Assembly (NCBI RefSeq): GCF_900637195.1
Contig: NZ_LR134356.1
Location: 1,984,001-2,048,000 of the forward strand
Direction of reading: 5' to 3'
Origin: Mycolicibacterium aurum
Lineage (GTDB): Bacteria; Actinomycetota; Actinomycetes; Mycobacteriales; Mycobacteriaceae
DNA: 64,000 nt
Part shown: piece after piece, positions 25,990-35,883 of the stretch
Numbering within the stretch: the stretch's first letter is position 1
How the letters are laid out: each line of letters begins with the position of its first letter
Position numbers and translations under genes: made by a program
The notes under the pieces: model-generated
Databases searched by the model: none
What the model saw: the letters and a program-made list of their open reading frames with translations, nothing else
Told to the model about the DNA's origin: nothing

Positions 25990-28158
25990 ATGGCATCTTC
26001 GGTGGGGCGGCCCGTCAATCGGGTCGAAGGAGTCGACAAGGTCACGGGGCGGGCGCGCTATACCGCCGACACTCCCGTCGAGGGTGTTCTCTACGCGGCG
26101 ATGGTGCAGGCGCAGATCCCGCATGGACGAGTCACCGCCGATTCCGTCGCCGCGGCGTCGGCCCGCGCGTCGGCGGCTCCGGGCGTAGTGCACGTGGTGA
26201 CGCCGTTGAACGGCCCACCGCTGCAGGTGCTTCCGAAGGACCTCACCTGGGATCTGCCTCTGGAGCGTCGACCACCACTGTCCGATCTGACCGTCCAGCA
26301 TGTCGGTCAGCACATGGCGGTGGTGGTGGCCGATTCGCCGGAGAACGCAACCCAGGCCGCTTCACTGATGGAGTTCGACTACATCGCGTCGCCTCCACAG
26401 CTGTGTGCAGCCGACGTGCTGGATCATCCGGCCGACGACGACGATCCGGATGCTCTGATCCGCCACGGCGCCTACCGCCCAGACCATTTCGTCAAGCTGA
26501 CGGAGGAGAAGCTGCAGGATCACCGGGGCCCGCTCGCCGAGCCGGCGGGGGTCAAGGTGGCCGCGACCTACCGCACGCCCGTGAATACGCACTATCCGAT
26601 CGAGCTGTCGGCGACCATCGCGCAGTGGGACGGCGACCACCTCGTCGTGCACGACACCACCCGGTGGATCACCGGCGAGCGTCGCGCGCTGGCAGCGTAT
26701 CTGGATCTGCCCGAGGACCACGTCCGCATCGTCTCCCCGTTGGTGGGAGGGGCCTTCGGCTCCAAGAGCTTTCTGTGGATGCACGTGGTGCTGTGCGCGG
26801 TCGCTGCCCGCGCCGTGGCCCGCCCGGTCAAACTGGTCCTGACCCGTAACCAGATGTTCACCTCCACCGGTCACCGGCCGCGCACCGAACAACAGGTGGC
26901 GTTGATCGCGGACCCCGACGGGACTCTGGTCAGCATCGAACAGCACACCCTCACCGAGACGTCGACGGTGGCGCACTTCTGCGAACCGGCCGGCTTGTCG
27001 GCGCGCATGCTGTACCGGTCGCCGAGGCTCGACGTGACCCACACCGTCGCCCGGATCAACGCGCCGACACCGTGCTTCATGCGCGGACCGGGGGAGGCGC
27101 CCGGCCTGTTCGCGCTTGAGGTGGCGATGGACGAACTCGCCTGCGCGACAGGGCAGGACCCGGTGGCGTTGCGGCTGGCGAACGTGCCCGACCGGGATCA
27201 GACCAACGGGCGCCCGTGGTCGGCCGCACACCTGGCCCGCTGCTACACCGACGGCGCGCGCAGGTTCGGCTGGGAACGCCGTCCCGCAGCGCCACGCAGC
27301 ATGCAGCGCAACGGTGTTCACCTCGGCTGGGGAATGGCCACCGCGACCTACCCGGGTCGCAGGATGCCGGCCAGCTGCGGCGTGGTGACCGACGCCGAAG
27401 GCCGGGTCCGGTTCAGCGCGGCCACCCATGAGATCGGTACCGGGGTGCGCACCGTGATGACGCAGCTGGCCGCCGACATCACTGGCCTGCCGCTGTCCGC
27501 GGTCGGCTTCGACTCCGGCGACTCGTCGTTCGCGGACGCACCGTACAGCGGCGCCTCGCAGACCACCGCGACCGTGGGGTCGGCGGTGTTCGCCGCCGCG
27601 CACGAGTGGAGGCGTCGCCTGGGCACGGCGGATCCACAGGACGCCGGACGGCTGGCAGCCACCTTGAGTTTCACCGTGTCCAGCGACGGGGCGCCGGACA
27701 CCGGGGCGGTCTCGCAATCGTTCGGAGCGCACTTTTGTGAGGTCGAGGTCGACGAGCAGATCGGCCGGGTCGCGGTCACCCGGTGGGTCGCGGTGATGGA
27801 CTGCGGCCGGGTGCTCAACCCGAAGCTGGCCACCAACCAGATCATGGGTGGAATCACCTTCGGTCTGGGAATGGCTCTGCTGGAACAGGTTCCGCGAGAC
27901 CCCACCACTGCGCAGCTGATCGGCGAGTACTACGTGCCCACGCACGCCGACCGGCCGGACTTCGACATCTCCTTCATCGACGGCGAGGACTTCGGGCTCG
28001 ACCCGATCGGCGTGCGCGGTATCGGAGAGGTCGGCACCTGCGGCGTACCCGCCGCGATCGCCAACGCCATCTACCACGCCACCGGAAAGCGACTGCGTGA
28101 CTTGCCGATAACGCTGGAAACGCTGATGGAACCCGACGACACCGACCAGGAGAGCTGA
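25990..28158 (+). CDS. Molybdenum hydroxylase large subunit (xanthine dehydrogenase/aldehyde oxidase family)
   Basis: A 722-aa molybdopterin-binding subunit. Begins GRPVNRVEGVDKVTGRARYTAD, contains GGAFGSKSFLW and RGPGEAPGLFALEVAMDEL at the cofactor site, and the catalytic Glu in GIGEVGTCGVPAAI. It is of the YagR/PaoC type, consistent with its partners. The start is uncertain: ATG 25990 has GGAGG only 1 nt upstream, and the only in-frame alternative is TTG 25915. Substrate could be an aldehyde, purine or N-heterocycle; a XdhC-type maturation gene is not in the window. Confidence 0.88.
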   Translation: MASSVGRPVNRVEGVDKVTGRARYTADTPVEGVLYAAMVQAQIPHGRVTADSVAAASARASAAPGVVHVVTPLNGPPLQVLPKDLTWDLPLERRPPLSDLTVQHVGQHMAVVVADSPENATQAASLMEFDYIASPPQLCAADVLDHPADDDDPDALIRHGAYRPDHFVKLTEEKLQDHRGPLAEPAGVKVAATYRTPVNTHYPIELSATIAQWDGDHLVVHDTTRWITGERRALAAYLDLPEDHVRIVSPLVGGAFGSKSFLWMHVVLCAVAARAVARPVKLVLTRNQMFTSTGHRPRTEQQVALIADPDGTLVSIEQHTLTETSTVAHFCEPAGLSARMLYRSPRLDVTHTVARINAPTPCFMRGPGEAPGLFALEVAMDELACATGQDPVALRLANVPDRDQTNGRPWSAAHLARCYTDGARRFGWERRPAAPRSMQRNGVHLGWGMATATYPGRRMPASCGVVTDAEGRVRFSAATHEIGTGVRTVMTQLAADITGLPLSAVGFDSGDSSFADAPYSGASQTTATVGSAVFAAAHEWRRRLGTADPQDAGRLAATLSFTVSSDGAPDTGAVSQSFGAHFCEVEVDEQIGRVAVTRWVAVMDCGRVLNPKLATNQIMGGITFGLGMALLEQVPRDPTTAQLIGEYYVPTHADRPDFDISFIDGEDFGLDPIGVRGIGEVGTCGVPAAIANAIYHATGKRLRDLPITLETLMEPDDTDQES

Positions 28159-28164
28159 GCGACC

Positions 28165-28701
28165 ATGACGACACCGACCCACCCCGTCCGGCTGACGGTG
28201 AACGGCGTCCGGCGCGACGTCGACATCGACATCCGCTCGACCCTGCTGGACCTGCTGCGTGAACGCCTCGCGCTCACCGGCACCAAGAAGGGCTGTGATC
28301 ACGGACTGTGCGGAGCGTGCACGGTCGAGATCGACGACGAGCGGAAGCTGAGCTGCCTGACGTTGGCGGTGTCGATCGACGGCGCCGACGTCCGCACCGT
28401 CGAGGGGCTCGCCGACGGTGATGACCTCGACCCCCTACAGCAGGCATTCGTCGACCACGACGGATTCCAGTGTGGCTACTGCACCCCCGGGCAGCTGTGC
28501 TCCGCGCGTGCGCTGCTGCGCGAGCACGGACGCGGCGACCTGTCCGCGGCGTCGTTCGACGGTCCGGCCACCGATATTGCGGATGGGCCGAAGACTCTGT
28601 CGCAGAACGAGATCCGCGAGCGGATGGCAGGCAATATCTGCCGGTGTGGCGCCTACGCCAACATCGTCGCCGCTATCAGCGCCGTGCACGAGGCGTCATG
28701 A
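28165..28701 (+). CDS. Molybdenum hydroxylase [2Fe-2S] subunit
   Basis: A 178-aa ferredoxin-type subunit carrying two [2Fe-2S] clusters: CDHGLCGACTV plus Cys in LSCLTL for the first, and QCGYCTPGQ with GNICRCGAY for the second. It has no Tat signal, unlike periplasmic PaoA, so the complex should be cytoplasmic. It starts 6 nt after the large subunit gene and overlaps the next gene by 4 nt. Confidence 0.94.
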   Translation: MTTPTHPVRLTVNGVRRDVDIDIRSTLLDLLRERLALTGTKKGCDHGLCGACTVEIDDERKLSCLTLAVSIDGADVRTVEGLADGDDLDPLQQAFVDHDGFQCGYCTPGQLCSARALLREHGRGDLSAASFDGPATDIADGPKTLSQNEIRERMAGNICRCGAYANIVAAISAVHEAS

Positions 28702-29684
28702 GAACCTTCGACTACATGCGGGTGACCACCGTCGACGACGCGCTCCAGCGTGCGGTGGTCAACGGCGCACGCTACTACGCCGGTGGCACCAATCTGCTCG
28801 ACCTGATGAAGACGGGCGTCGAGGCGCCCACCGCGCTGGTCGACATCACCGGGCTCGCCCTTGACGCGGTGACCACAACGCCGGCCGGCGGGGTCATGAT
28901 CGGCTCGGGTGTGACCAACACCGCGGCCGCGAACCACCCATTGGTCCGTACCCGGTATCCGGTGTTGTCGCAGGCCATCCTGTCGGGGGCCACGACCCAG
29001 ATCCGCAACATGGCCACCGTCGGCGGGAACCTGATGCAACGCACCCGGTGTCCGTACTTCATGGACCCCGCGTTCGACCGCTGCAACAAGAGGACGCCGG
29101 GTTCCGGCTGCGCTGCGCGGGACGGGTTCAATCGCGAGCACGCGATCCTGGGCGCCAGCCCGGACTGCGTCGCGGTGCATCCATCGGACATGGCGGTGGC
29201 GCTGGCAGCCCTCGACGCGATCGTCCACGTGACCGGACCCACCGGCAGCAGGACGATCCCGATGGCCGAGTTCTTCACGCTGCCGGGAACTCAGCCCCAG
29301 CGTGACAACACTGTCGGCGCAGCGGAACTGATCACCGGTGTGGAGGTGCCGCCGTCACCGTACGGAGCCCACAGCTGGTATCTGAAGGTGCGAGACAGGC
29401 ACAGCTATGCATTCGCGATGGTGTCGGTCGCCGCCTGCCTGGAGGTCCGCGACGGCGTCATCGGCTCCGCCGCGGTTGCGGTCGGTGCCGTGGCCGCCCG
29501 GCCGTGGCGAGTGGACGCCGCGGACGCGGAGCTGGTGGGCAGACCGCCCAGGCGCGACGCCTTCCGCGCCGCGGCGGCAGCGCTGATTCAGGGGGCGGTG
29601 CCCCTGAGCCAGAACGGCTTCAAGGTCACGCTCGCCAGGAACAGCGTGGTGCGTGCGCTGACCGTCGCTGCTGCGCGGTCGTGA
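28698..29684 (+). CDS. Molybdenum hydroxylase FAD subunit with extra [4Fe-4S] motif
   Basis: A 328-aa FAD-binding subunit. FAD motifs YYAGGTNLLDLMK and TVGGNLMQ. After the second motif comes RTRCPYFMDP..CNKRTPGSGCAA, the insertion that binds a [4Fe-4S] cluster in PaoB/4-hydroxybenzoyl-CoA reductase-type subunits. Starts with ATGA overlap. This subunit would pass electrons from the 2Fe-2S clusters to the acceptor. Confidence 0.93.
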   Translation: MRTFDYMRVTTVDDALQRAVVNGARYYAGGTNLLDLMKTGVEAPTALVDITGLALDAVTTTPAGGVMIGSGVTNTAAANHPLVRTRYPVLSQAILSGATTQIRNMATVGGNLMQRTRCPYFMDPAFDRCNKRTPGSGCAARDGFNREHAILGASPDCVAVHPSDMAVALAALDAIVHVTGPTGSRTIPMAEFFTLPGTQPQRDNTVGAAELITGVEVPPSPYGAHSWYLKVRDRHSYAFAMVSVAACLEVRDGVIGSAAVAVGAVAARPWRVDAADAELVGRPPRRDAFRAAAAALIQGAVPLSQNGFKVTLARNSVVRALTVAAARS

Positions 29685-31268
29685 CTAGCTGCGCTCGTGG
29701 GCATCCTCAATCACGGTGCGGCCGATCTCGGCGTAGACCTCGGGCTTGGCGTAGCGCAGCCACAGGGCGTAGGCCAGGCCGATAAGGAACACCGCGAGGA
29801 TCATGTACGGGCCGACCTTGAACACGTCCGAGTTGGCGGCAAGCCCCGCGGCGAACGCGCGGTTGTCCCACAGCAGCCACACCACGTAGAGCATCGCCAC
29901 ACCGCCGATCGCCGGACAGATGAGCGTGGTGACGATGTTGCCGCGGTGCGTCTTTCGGGCCCAGAAGTAGGAGATCACCGCCGCCGAGCAGATGGCCTGC
30001 ACCAGCAGGATCGCGGCGGTGCCGATCAACGCGAGCAGTCCGTAGATGTTCACGTAGGGGACCAGGGCGGGGGTGTCCACCGGCACCCCGTCGGCGTCCG
30101 GGACCTGCACGGCGGTGAAGAACGCGAATGCCAGCACGATGGCGAGGGTGATCAGACTCTGCACCGTGGAGGCGATGTAGGGCGAGCCGTGCTTGGGGTG
30201 CGCGGCGCCGATCGACTTCTGCGCTGCGGCCGAGGGGATCTCGCGGGCCAATGCGAACAGGTAGCGGGACGCCGCGTTGTGGAAGGCCAGCGCGCAGGCG
30301 AATGATCCGATCACCAGCAGGATCTTGTAGACATCGAGCAGGAATCCGCCCAGGTTGCTCTCCACCAGGCCGAAGTACAGGTCGAGTGGAGAGGCACTGA
30401 TCGATGCCTCCACCGAGGCCTTGGCGCCGTTGCCCGCCAACACCATCGCCGAGATGAAGGTGTAGAAGAGACCGAGTCCGATCACGGCGATCAGCGTGGC
30501 CCGGGGGATGATCTTCTTCGGGTTGCGCGATTCCTCGCCGTAGACGGCGGTGGTCTCGAAGCCGACCCACGACCAGAACGCGAAGAACAGGCCGATGGCC
30601 ATCGAACCGGCCGCCGCCGCGGTGCCGAACGCGCCCGCGGGCAGACCCTCGAACGCCTTGTTCAGCAGCACGGTCTGATCGAGCATGAAGCCGTCCGGTC
30701 CGCCTCCGGAGAAGATCACCGAGAACGCCAGTGCGAACAGGATCAGCACCTCGGCCACCAGCGTCACACCCAGAATCGCTGCGGTGAAACTGATGTGGAA
30801 ATAGCACAGCGCAGCGATGATGACGATCGCGCCGACGGCGAACACGAGCCACGGAATGTCGACTCCGACGATCGTGTTGACCGCGTCGTTGGCGAAGTAC
30901 GCGCAGCCACCGATCAGCGAGCCCTCGAACACCACGTAGGCGAAGGTCGCCAGCATGCCGCTGGCCATTCCCCACACCTGGCCGAGTCCGTGGGAGATGA
31001 ACCCGTAGAACGCGCCCGTCGTCGTGATGTGCTTGGCCATCGCCACGTAGCCGAGGGCGAACAACGTCAGGATGATGGTGGCGAAGAGGAACCCGGCAGG
31101 TGCGCCGAGTCCGTTGCCGTAACCCACAGCGATGGGTGTGTTGCCGGTCATCGCCGTGATGGGCGCAGCGTTCGCGACAGCCATGAAGATGACTGCGACG
31201 ATGCCGATGGCACCCTTCTTCAGTCCCGCCGGCGCGGCGGAGTCCACGGCTTCTGATTCAGTGGTCAT
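29685..31268 (-). CDS. APC-family amino acid/polyamine-type permease
   Basis: A 527-aa integral membrane transporter with about 12-14 hydrophobic segments. The first helix has the MAVANAAPITAMTGNTPIAVGYGNG motif of APC carriers, and helix 6 has FAFWSWVGFETTAVYGEESRNPKK. It is directly convergent with the FAD subunit gene (stop codons adjacent). The substrate is unknown; its position suggests uptake of a substrate for the neighbouring dehydrogenase, but nothing in the sequence shows it. Confidence 0.9.
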   Translation of the reverse strand: MTTESEAVDSAAPAGLKKGAIGIVAVIFMAVANAAPITAMTGNTPIAVGYGNGLGAPAGFLFATIILTLFALGYVAMAKHITTTGAFYGFISHGLGQVWGMASGMLATFAYVVFEGSLIGGCAYFANDAVNTIVGVDIPWLVFAVGAIVIIAALCYFHISFTAAILGVTLVAEVLILFALAFSVIFSGGGPDGFMLDQTVLLNKAFEGLPAGAFGTAAAAGSMAIGLFFAFWSWVGFETTAVYGEESRNPKKIIPRATLIAVIGLGLFYTFISAMVLAGNGAKASVEASISASPLDLYFGLVESNLGGFLLDVYKILLVIGSFACALAFHNAASRYLFALAREIPSAAAQKSIGAAHPKHGSPYIASTVQSLITLAIVLAFAFFTAVQVPDADGVPVDTPALVPYVNIYGLLALIGTAAILLVQAICSAAVISYFWARKTHRGNIVTTLICPAIGGVAMLYVVWLLWDNRAFAAGLAANSDVFKVGPYMILAVFLIGLAYALWLRYAKPEVYAEIGRTVIEDAHERS

Positions 31269-31335
31269 CGCGGGAGCGTGACACGGTATAGACCACTCGA
31301 CAACCGGGGAAATAGGCTATTAACACGATTCCCAG

Positions 31336-31351
31336 CAAACTTCCAGGTTTG
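31336..31351. promoter_or_regulatory. Inverted repeat upstream of the permease gene
   Basis: CAAAC-TTCCAG-GTTTG, flanked by CCC/GG, lies 68 bp before the permease start and 90 bp before the divergent small gene. A candidate operator in this 172-bp gap; nothing else is recognised there. Confidence 0.35.
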
Positions 31352-31440
31352 GGATGTCGCGGGGTGAACGGCAGGCGACTCCGGCGCAAACACTGCGACG
31401 CCGCATGGCATCCGATCGAGATGAAGACCACACTGAGGGG

Positions 31441-31776
31441 GTGACTACAACGTCGTTGCTGGGTTCCATCCTGAACTGGCTGCGCGCCGGCTACCCCGAC
31501 GGCGTCCCCGGCCCCGACCGGGTGCCGCTGCTCGCGCTGTTGCGGGCCACGCCCTTGACCGAAGAGCAGGTCAAGGAGGTGATCGCCAATCTCACCGCGG
31601 ACCGGTCGGCCGACACCGCCGACGGCGTGATCGCCGTCGACGAGATCGCCGCCTTCATCGCCGACGTCACCCACCACGACGCCGGTCCGGAGAATGTCCA
31701 GCGAGTGGCGGCGCGCCTGGCCGCCGCCGGGTGGCCGCTGGCCGGGGTGGAGTTCGGCACAGCAGCCACCGAGTAG
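31441..31776 (+). CDS. Conserved mycobacterial protein (Rv3046c-like)
   Basis: A 111-aa cytoplasmic protein. GTG 31441 has GAGGGG just upstream; this start places the LLGSILNWLRAGYPDGVPGPDRVPLLALL segment at the beginning, as I recall for Rv3046c. The helical pattern (LTEEQVKEVIANL, IAAFIADVTHH) may be a small helical-bundle protein of the DUF3349 type. Function unknown. It converges on adhC with a 2-bp gap. Confidence 0.85.
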   Translation: MTTTSLLGSILNWLRAGYPDGVPGPDRVPLLALLRATPLTEEQVKEVIANLTADRSADTADGVIAVDEIAAFIADVTHHDAGPENVQRVAARLAAAGWPLAGVEFGTAATE

Positions 31777-31778
31777 AG

Positions 31779-32825
31779 CTACCGCAGGGACGCGGTATCG
31801 ATGACGAAGCGGTAGCGCACGTCGCTGGCCAGCACCCGCTCGTACGCCTCGTTGATGTAGTCGGGCTCGATGACCTCGATCTCCGGCGCCACGTCATGCT
31901 CGGCGCAGAAGTCCAGCATCTCCTGGGTTTCGGCGATGCCGCCGATCAGCGATCCGGCAATGCTGCGCCGACCGAAGATCAGTGCACCCGCCGGAACCTC
32001 CATCGGGTGCTCCGGCATGCCCAGCTCGACGAGGGTGCCATCGAGCTTGAGCAGCTTGAGGTAGTCCTGCAGGTCGAGGTTCGCCGACACGGTGTTGATG
32101 ATCAGGTCGAAGTGGCCCGCGAGCTGCTTGAACGTGTCACGGTCGCTGGTGGCGTGGTACGCCGTGGCGCCAAGGCGCAGGCCGTCTTCCATCTTCTTCA
32201 GCGACTGGCTCAGCACGGTGACCTCGGCACCCATCGCCACGGCGATCTTGACCGCGAGATGTCCGAGTCCGCCGAGGCCGATCACCGCGACCTTCTTACC
32301 CGGGCCTGCGTTCCAGTGATGCAACGGCGAATACGTGGTGATGCCGGCGCACAGCAGGGGCGCCGCCTTGTCCAGCGAGATGGCGTCCGGGATGTTCAGC
32401 ACGTAGTTCTCGTCCACGACGATCGCTCCGCTGTATCCGCCCTGGGTGGACTGACCGTCACGGCCGACGCCGTTGTAGGTGCCGACCATGCCGCCGCCGG
32501 TGCAGTACTGCTCCTCACCCGCCAGACAGGACTCGCACTCGCGGCAGGAGTCGACGAAGCAGCCGACGCCGACACGGTCGCCAACCTTGAACTTCGTCAC
32601 CTCGGCGCCGACCTCGGTGACCACACCTGCGATCTCGTGGCCCGGCACCAGCGGATATCCGACCTCGCCCCACTCGGCGCGCACGGTGTGGATGTCCGAG
32701 TGGCAGATCCCGGCGAAATGGATGTCGAAGGCCACATCATGCGGGCCGACGTCGCGGCGCGTGATGGTGGTCGGGGTCAGCGGCTCGGTCGCGGACGTTG
32801 CTGCGTAAGCGGAAACAGTGCTCAT
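31779..32825 (-). CDS. adhC: NADP-dependent alcohol dehydrogenase AdhC
   Basis: A 348-aa medium-chain zinc alcohol dehydrogenase. Catalytic zinc site CHSDIH and GHEIAG, structural zinc site with four cysteines ([15 protein letters not shown]), NADP Rossmann [11 protein letters not shown] with S/K after beta-2 (VLSQSLKK) indicating NADPH preference. Nearly identical in pattern to Rv3045/cinnamyl alcohol dehydrogenase-type enzymes. It normally flanks fecB, but here 12.6 kb separate the two. Confidence 0.95.
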   Translation of the reverse strand: MSTVSAYAATSATEPLTPTTITRRDVGPHDVAFDIHFAGICHSDIHTVRAEWGEVGYPLVPGHEIAGVVTEVGAEVTKFKVGDRVGVGCFVDSCRECESCLAGEEQYCTGGGMVGTYNGVGRDGQSTQGGYSGAIVVDENYVLNIPDAISLDKAAPLLCAGITTYSPLHHWNAGPGKKVAVIGLGGLGHLAVKIAVAMGAEVTVLSQSLKKMEDGLRLGATAYHATSDRDTFKQLAGHFDLIINTVSANLDLQDYLKLLKLDGTLVELGMPEHPMEVPAGALIFGRRSIAGSLIGGIAETQEMLDFCAEHDVAPEIEVIEPDYINEAYERVLASDVRYRFVIDTASLR

Positions 32826-32986
32826 TGGTCAAGCTTTCGGTCGTAGTTGGTGATAGTCGTATTCAGTGGTCGTCACCTACCCCGTCACGGGGCGCGCCAA
32901 AAGGCCGTGGCGACGGCGACACCTGTTCTCAACGCGTCCGCGGAGGAGGTTAGTTCCGCTCGCCGGTGTCAGTCACGTTATCGTCG

Positions 32987-33649
32987 TCACGTTTCCAGCA
33001 AAGCTCGGGTACCTGTGCGTGACGCGCGCGCATCACGATCCGGGACCCCGAGTACCCGGAGGCAGGCGTCGGCGACGTGGATCGGCAGCTGCTCCCGCTG
33101 CGGCCCCTGTGGCGTCGACCACATGTTGACCAAAGATTCGACCAGGCGGAACGGAAGGTCGGCCGCTGCGTCGTCGACCCCGGTGTGGCCGACGATGTCG
33201 AGACTGAGCTGCAAATAGTGCAGACGGAGTCGTTCCCGGTCGGAGAAGAACGGTTCGAGTCTGGCGTCGCGCAGTTCGGGCAGCAGGTACAGCGCACCGA
33301 GGTTCCACCTGCCACCGAGCAGTTGTGCGCCGTCGAACGCGGCCAGCGCGTGCAGCTGCTGCGGCTCTGTCATGCCGGGGTACGCGGTCTGCAGGCGCGG
33401 GATGAACGCCAGCGTGGGGGCCACGGTCTGGCTGAGCAGAGCGCACAGGATGTCGTCTTTGGTGCTGAAGTAGTGATAGAGCGACGCCTGGCGGATGCCG
33501 ACGGACTCGGCGATGGTGCGGGTGGATGTGGCGGCGTAGCCGAGTGTGGTGAACAATTCGCCTGCCGCATCGAGGATTTCGTCTCGCGCGGTGGTCCCGG
33601 GGCGGCGCTGTGCGTGCAGACGGGGCCGGCCGGCGCGGGTGAGCGGCAT
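32987..33649 (-). CDS. AmtR-like TetR regulator, probable nitrogen-responsive repressor of the ureide operon
   Basis: A 220-aa TetR protein. The N-terminal GRPR motif, EILDAAGELFTTLGYAATST and SVGIRQASLYHYFSTK closely match my memory of Corynebacterium AmtR, and so do later segments (RWNLGALYLLPELRD, DLPFRLVESLVNM, ADACLRVLGVPD). AmtR represses nitrogen genes and is released by adenylylated GlnK. ATG 33649 is used. It is divergent from the 11-gene operon, and two AmtR-box-like sites lie between them, one near each gene. It could have evolved to sense a ureide rather than a PII protein. Confidence 0.85.
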   Translation of the reverse strand: MPLTRAGRPRLHAQRRPGTTARDEILDAAGELFTTLGYAATSTRTIAESVGIRQASLYHYFSTKDDILCALLSQTVAPTLAFIPRLQTAYPGMTEPQQLHALAAFDGAQLLGGRWNLGALYLLPELRDARLEPFFSDRERLRLHYLQLSLDIVGHTGVDDAAADLPFRLVESLVNMWSTPQGPQREQLPIHVADACLRVLGVPDRDARASRTGTRALLET

Positions 33650-33698
33650 GGCTCCATCGTTGCCTACAACGCGTCGTCGGCGGTATACGCGCAAATAT

Positions 33699-33806
33699 CT
33701 GTCACACGATAGAAACGTCGGATACCCACCAGTTACCCCCGGCGACAATTGGTTACGCCAGCGACACCCACCATGGGAATCGCCGGGGAAAACTGTCGAT
33801 CGACAG
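33699..33806. promoter_or_regulatory. Two AmtR-box-like sites (CTRT-N6-AYAG)
   Basis: CTGTCACACGATAG (33699-33712) and the perfect palindrome CTGTCGATCGACAG (33793-33806) both fit CTRT-N6-AYAG, close to the corynebacterial AmtR core CTAT-N6-ATAG that I recall. The first lies 50 bp upstream of the regulator and the second 59 bp upstream of the operon, suiting autoregulation and operon control. Confidence 0.65.
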
Positions 33807-33864
33807 GCAAACGGCGCAGTGGCGTGCCGTGACGGTGTGACTCTTCATCTCCGGGAGCGCTCAG

Positions 33865-35883
33865 ATGGGCACCACGGCATCCGCGGTCGACGCATCCGCT
33901 GTGAGCGCTGGGGCGCGCACGGATCGCGATCCCGTTGCCACCGTGGCCGACCTGCACGTGACGTTCTCACGCAACGGGCGTGACATCCACGCGCTCCGCG
34001 GTGTCTCCCTGGCCATCGCCCCCGGCGAGATCCTCGGTCTGGTCGGTGAATCTGGTTCAGGCAAGAGCGTTCTGGGGTTCAGCCTGCTGGGTCTGCTCAC
34101 CGAACAGGCGCGATCCCGGGGTGCTGTCCGGGTTGCCGGATACGACATGGTCAAGGGAATGGCCGGATTCAAGGCCGATGCCTTGCGAAAGGTGCGGCGG
34201 CTGGACCTGGGGGCGGTGTTCCAGGACCCGATGACGTCGTTGAACCCGACGATGAGGATCGGCAGACAGGTGATGGAGGCGGCAGGGAGCGAGGAGGAGG
34301 CGCTGCGGTTGCTCACCGCGGTCGGTATTCCCGAGCCCGCGCGGCGGCTGCGGTCCTATCCTCACGAACTGTCCGGCGGTCTGCGGCAGCGCGTGATGAT
34401 CGCCATCGCGATCGCCGGGGACCCCGAGCTCATCATCGCCGACGAACCGACGACCGCACTCGATGTCACGGTGCAGGCGCAGGTGTTGCGTCTGCTTCAG
34501 CGGCTGCGTGACGAGATCGGTTGCAGCATTGTGCTGATCACGCACGACCTCGGGGTGGCGGCGCAGATCGCCGACCGGATCGCGGTTCTCTACGCCGGCC
34601 GGATCGCCGAGATCGGCCCGACTGCAGAGCTCCTCGGCAACCCCGCCCACCCCTACACCCATGGCCTGCTTCGGTCGCGGTTGACGCTGGACACGGCGCG
34701 CGATCGGCGGTTGGCGGCACTGCCCGGGTCGGTGCCCAGCCCGGTCACCCCGTTGCCTGGCTGCGCATTCGAGCCGAGATGCGCGCTGTCCACCGAGGAC
34801 TGTGGCAAGAAGCCACCCGATCCCATCGCGGTGGGTACCGACCGCGTCAGCGCCTGCATCCTGCCCATGGCCCGGGTCGCCGCGGAGTTGGGAGCTGCGT
34901 CCACCACGACCGACGAGCCCTTCCCGGCACGGCCCGGCGACGAACGACCGGAGCATCCGCCCGCGGTGGAGATGCACGACGTGTCGAAGACGTTCTCGGT
35001 GGCCCGACGCTGGCTGGATCGGTCGGACAGCGGCGGCAAATTGCATGCGCTGCGGGGTGTTTCGCTGCGGGTCGAGCACGGTGAATCGGTGGCGCTGGTG
35101 GGGGAGAGCGGCTCAGGGAAATCGACCTTACTGCGCATCATCGCCGGCTTGGAGAAGGCGACGACGGGGGAAGTGCGCCTGCGCGACGGCAACCGGCCGC
35201 AGATGGTGTTCCAGGATGCGGGCGCGTCGCTGACTCCGTGGTTGTCGGTGGGTGAGTTGATCGGCGAACGCCTGCGAGCCGTGGGCATGTCGCGGGCCGA
35301 CCGCGGCGCTGCCGTCGCCGCGGTGCTGGAGAGGGTGGGATTGTCCGCGGATATGGCGAAGTCGCGGGCCGCCCAGTTGTCGGGCGGGCAGCGCCAGCGT
35401 GTCGCGCTCGCGCGTGCCACCGTGGTGCCGCCGTCGGTGCTGCTGTGCGATGAGCCCACAAGCGCCCTCGATGTCTCCCTGGCCGCCGCGGTGCTCAACC
35501 TGATCGGCGATCTGCGCCGGAGCCTGGACATGTCGGTCGTCTTCGTCACCCACGACCTCTCGGTGGCGCGTGTGATCGCCGACCGCATCGCGGTGATGTA
35601 TCTGGGGCGCATCGTCGAACTCGGGCCTGCCGAACAGGTGATCGGCGCGCCCGCGCACCCCTACACCCGCGCTCTCGTCGGCTCGATCCCCGACCTGGGT
35701 CGCGAATCCCGCATCCTGCCAGGTGAACCGGCGAGCCCGCTGTCCCCGCCGGCCGGGTGCGCGTTCCATCCCCGGTGCCCGATCTCCGTCGATGCGTGCA
35801 GCGACGCCGACCTCGACGTGCGACTTGAGAGCTACCCCGGAAATCCGCACCAGGTGGCGTGCATCGAACGGAAGGCGGTCTGA
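33865..35883 (+). CDS. Dipeptide/oligopeptide-type ABC ATPase, DppD-DppF fusion
   Basis: A 672-aa protein holding two complete ABC domains. Domain 1: Walker A GESGSGKS at residues 61-68, signature LSGGLRQRV, Walker [13 protein letters not shown]. Domain 2: Walker A GESGSGKS at about 413-420, signature LSGGQRQRV, Walker [12 protein letters not shown]. Each domain ends with the oligopeptide-transporter Cys motif ([16 protein letters not shown]). GGGAG precedes ATG 33865. It overlaps the next gene by TGATGG. Together with the two permeases and the receptor it forms a complete importer. Confidence 0.95.
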   Translation: MGTTASAVDASAVSAGARTDRDPVATVADLHVTFSRNGRDIHALRGVSLAIAPGEILGLVGESGSGKSVLGFSLLGLLTEQARSRGAVRVAGYDMVKGMAGFKADALRKVRRLDLGAVFQDPMTSLNPTMRIGRQVMEAAGSEEEALRLLTAVGIPEPARRLRSYPHELSGGLRQRVMIAIAIAGDPELIIADEPTTALDVTVQAQVLRLLQRLRDEIGCSIVLITHDLGVAAQIADRIAVLYAGRIAEIGPTAELLGNPAHPYTHGLLRSRLTLDTARDRRLAALPGSVPSPVTPLPGCAFEPRCALSTEDCGKKPPDPIAVGTDRVSACILPMARVAAELGAASTTTDEPFPARPGDERPEHPPAVEMHDVSKTFSVARRWLDRSDSGGKLHALRGVSLRVEHGESVALVGESGSGKSTLLRIIAGLEKATTGEVRLRDGNRPQMVFQDAGASLTPWLSVGELIGERLRAVGMSRADRGAAVAAVLERVGLSADMAKSRAAQLSGGQRQRVALARATVVPPSVLLCDEPTSALDVSLAAAVLNLIGDLRRSLDMSVVFVTHDLSVARVIADRIAVMYLGRIVELGPAEQVIGAPAHPYTRALVGSIPDLGRESRILPGEPASPLSPPAGCAFHPRCPISVDACSDADLDVRLESYPGNPHQVACIERKAV

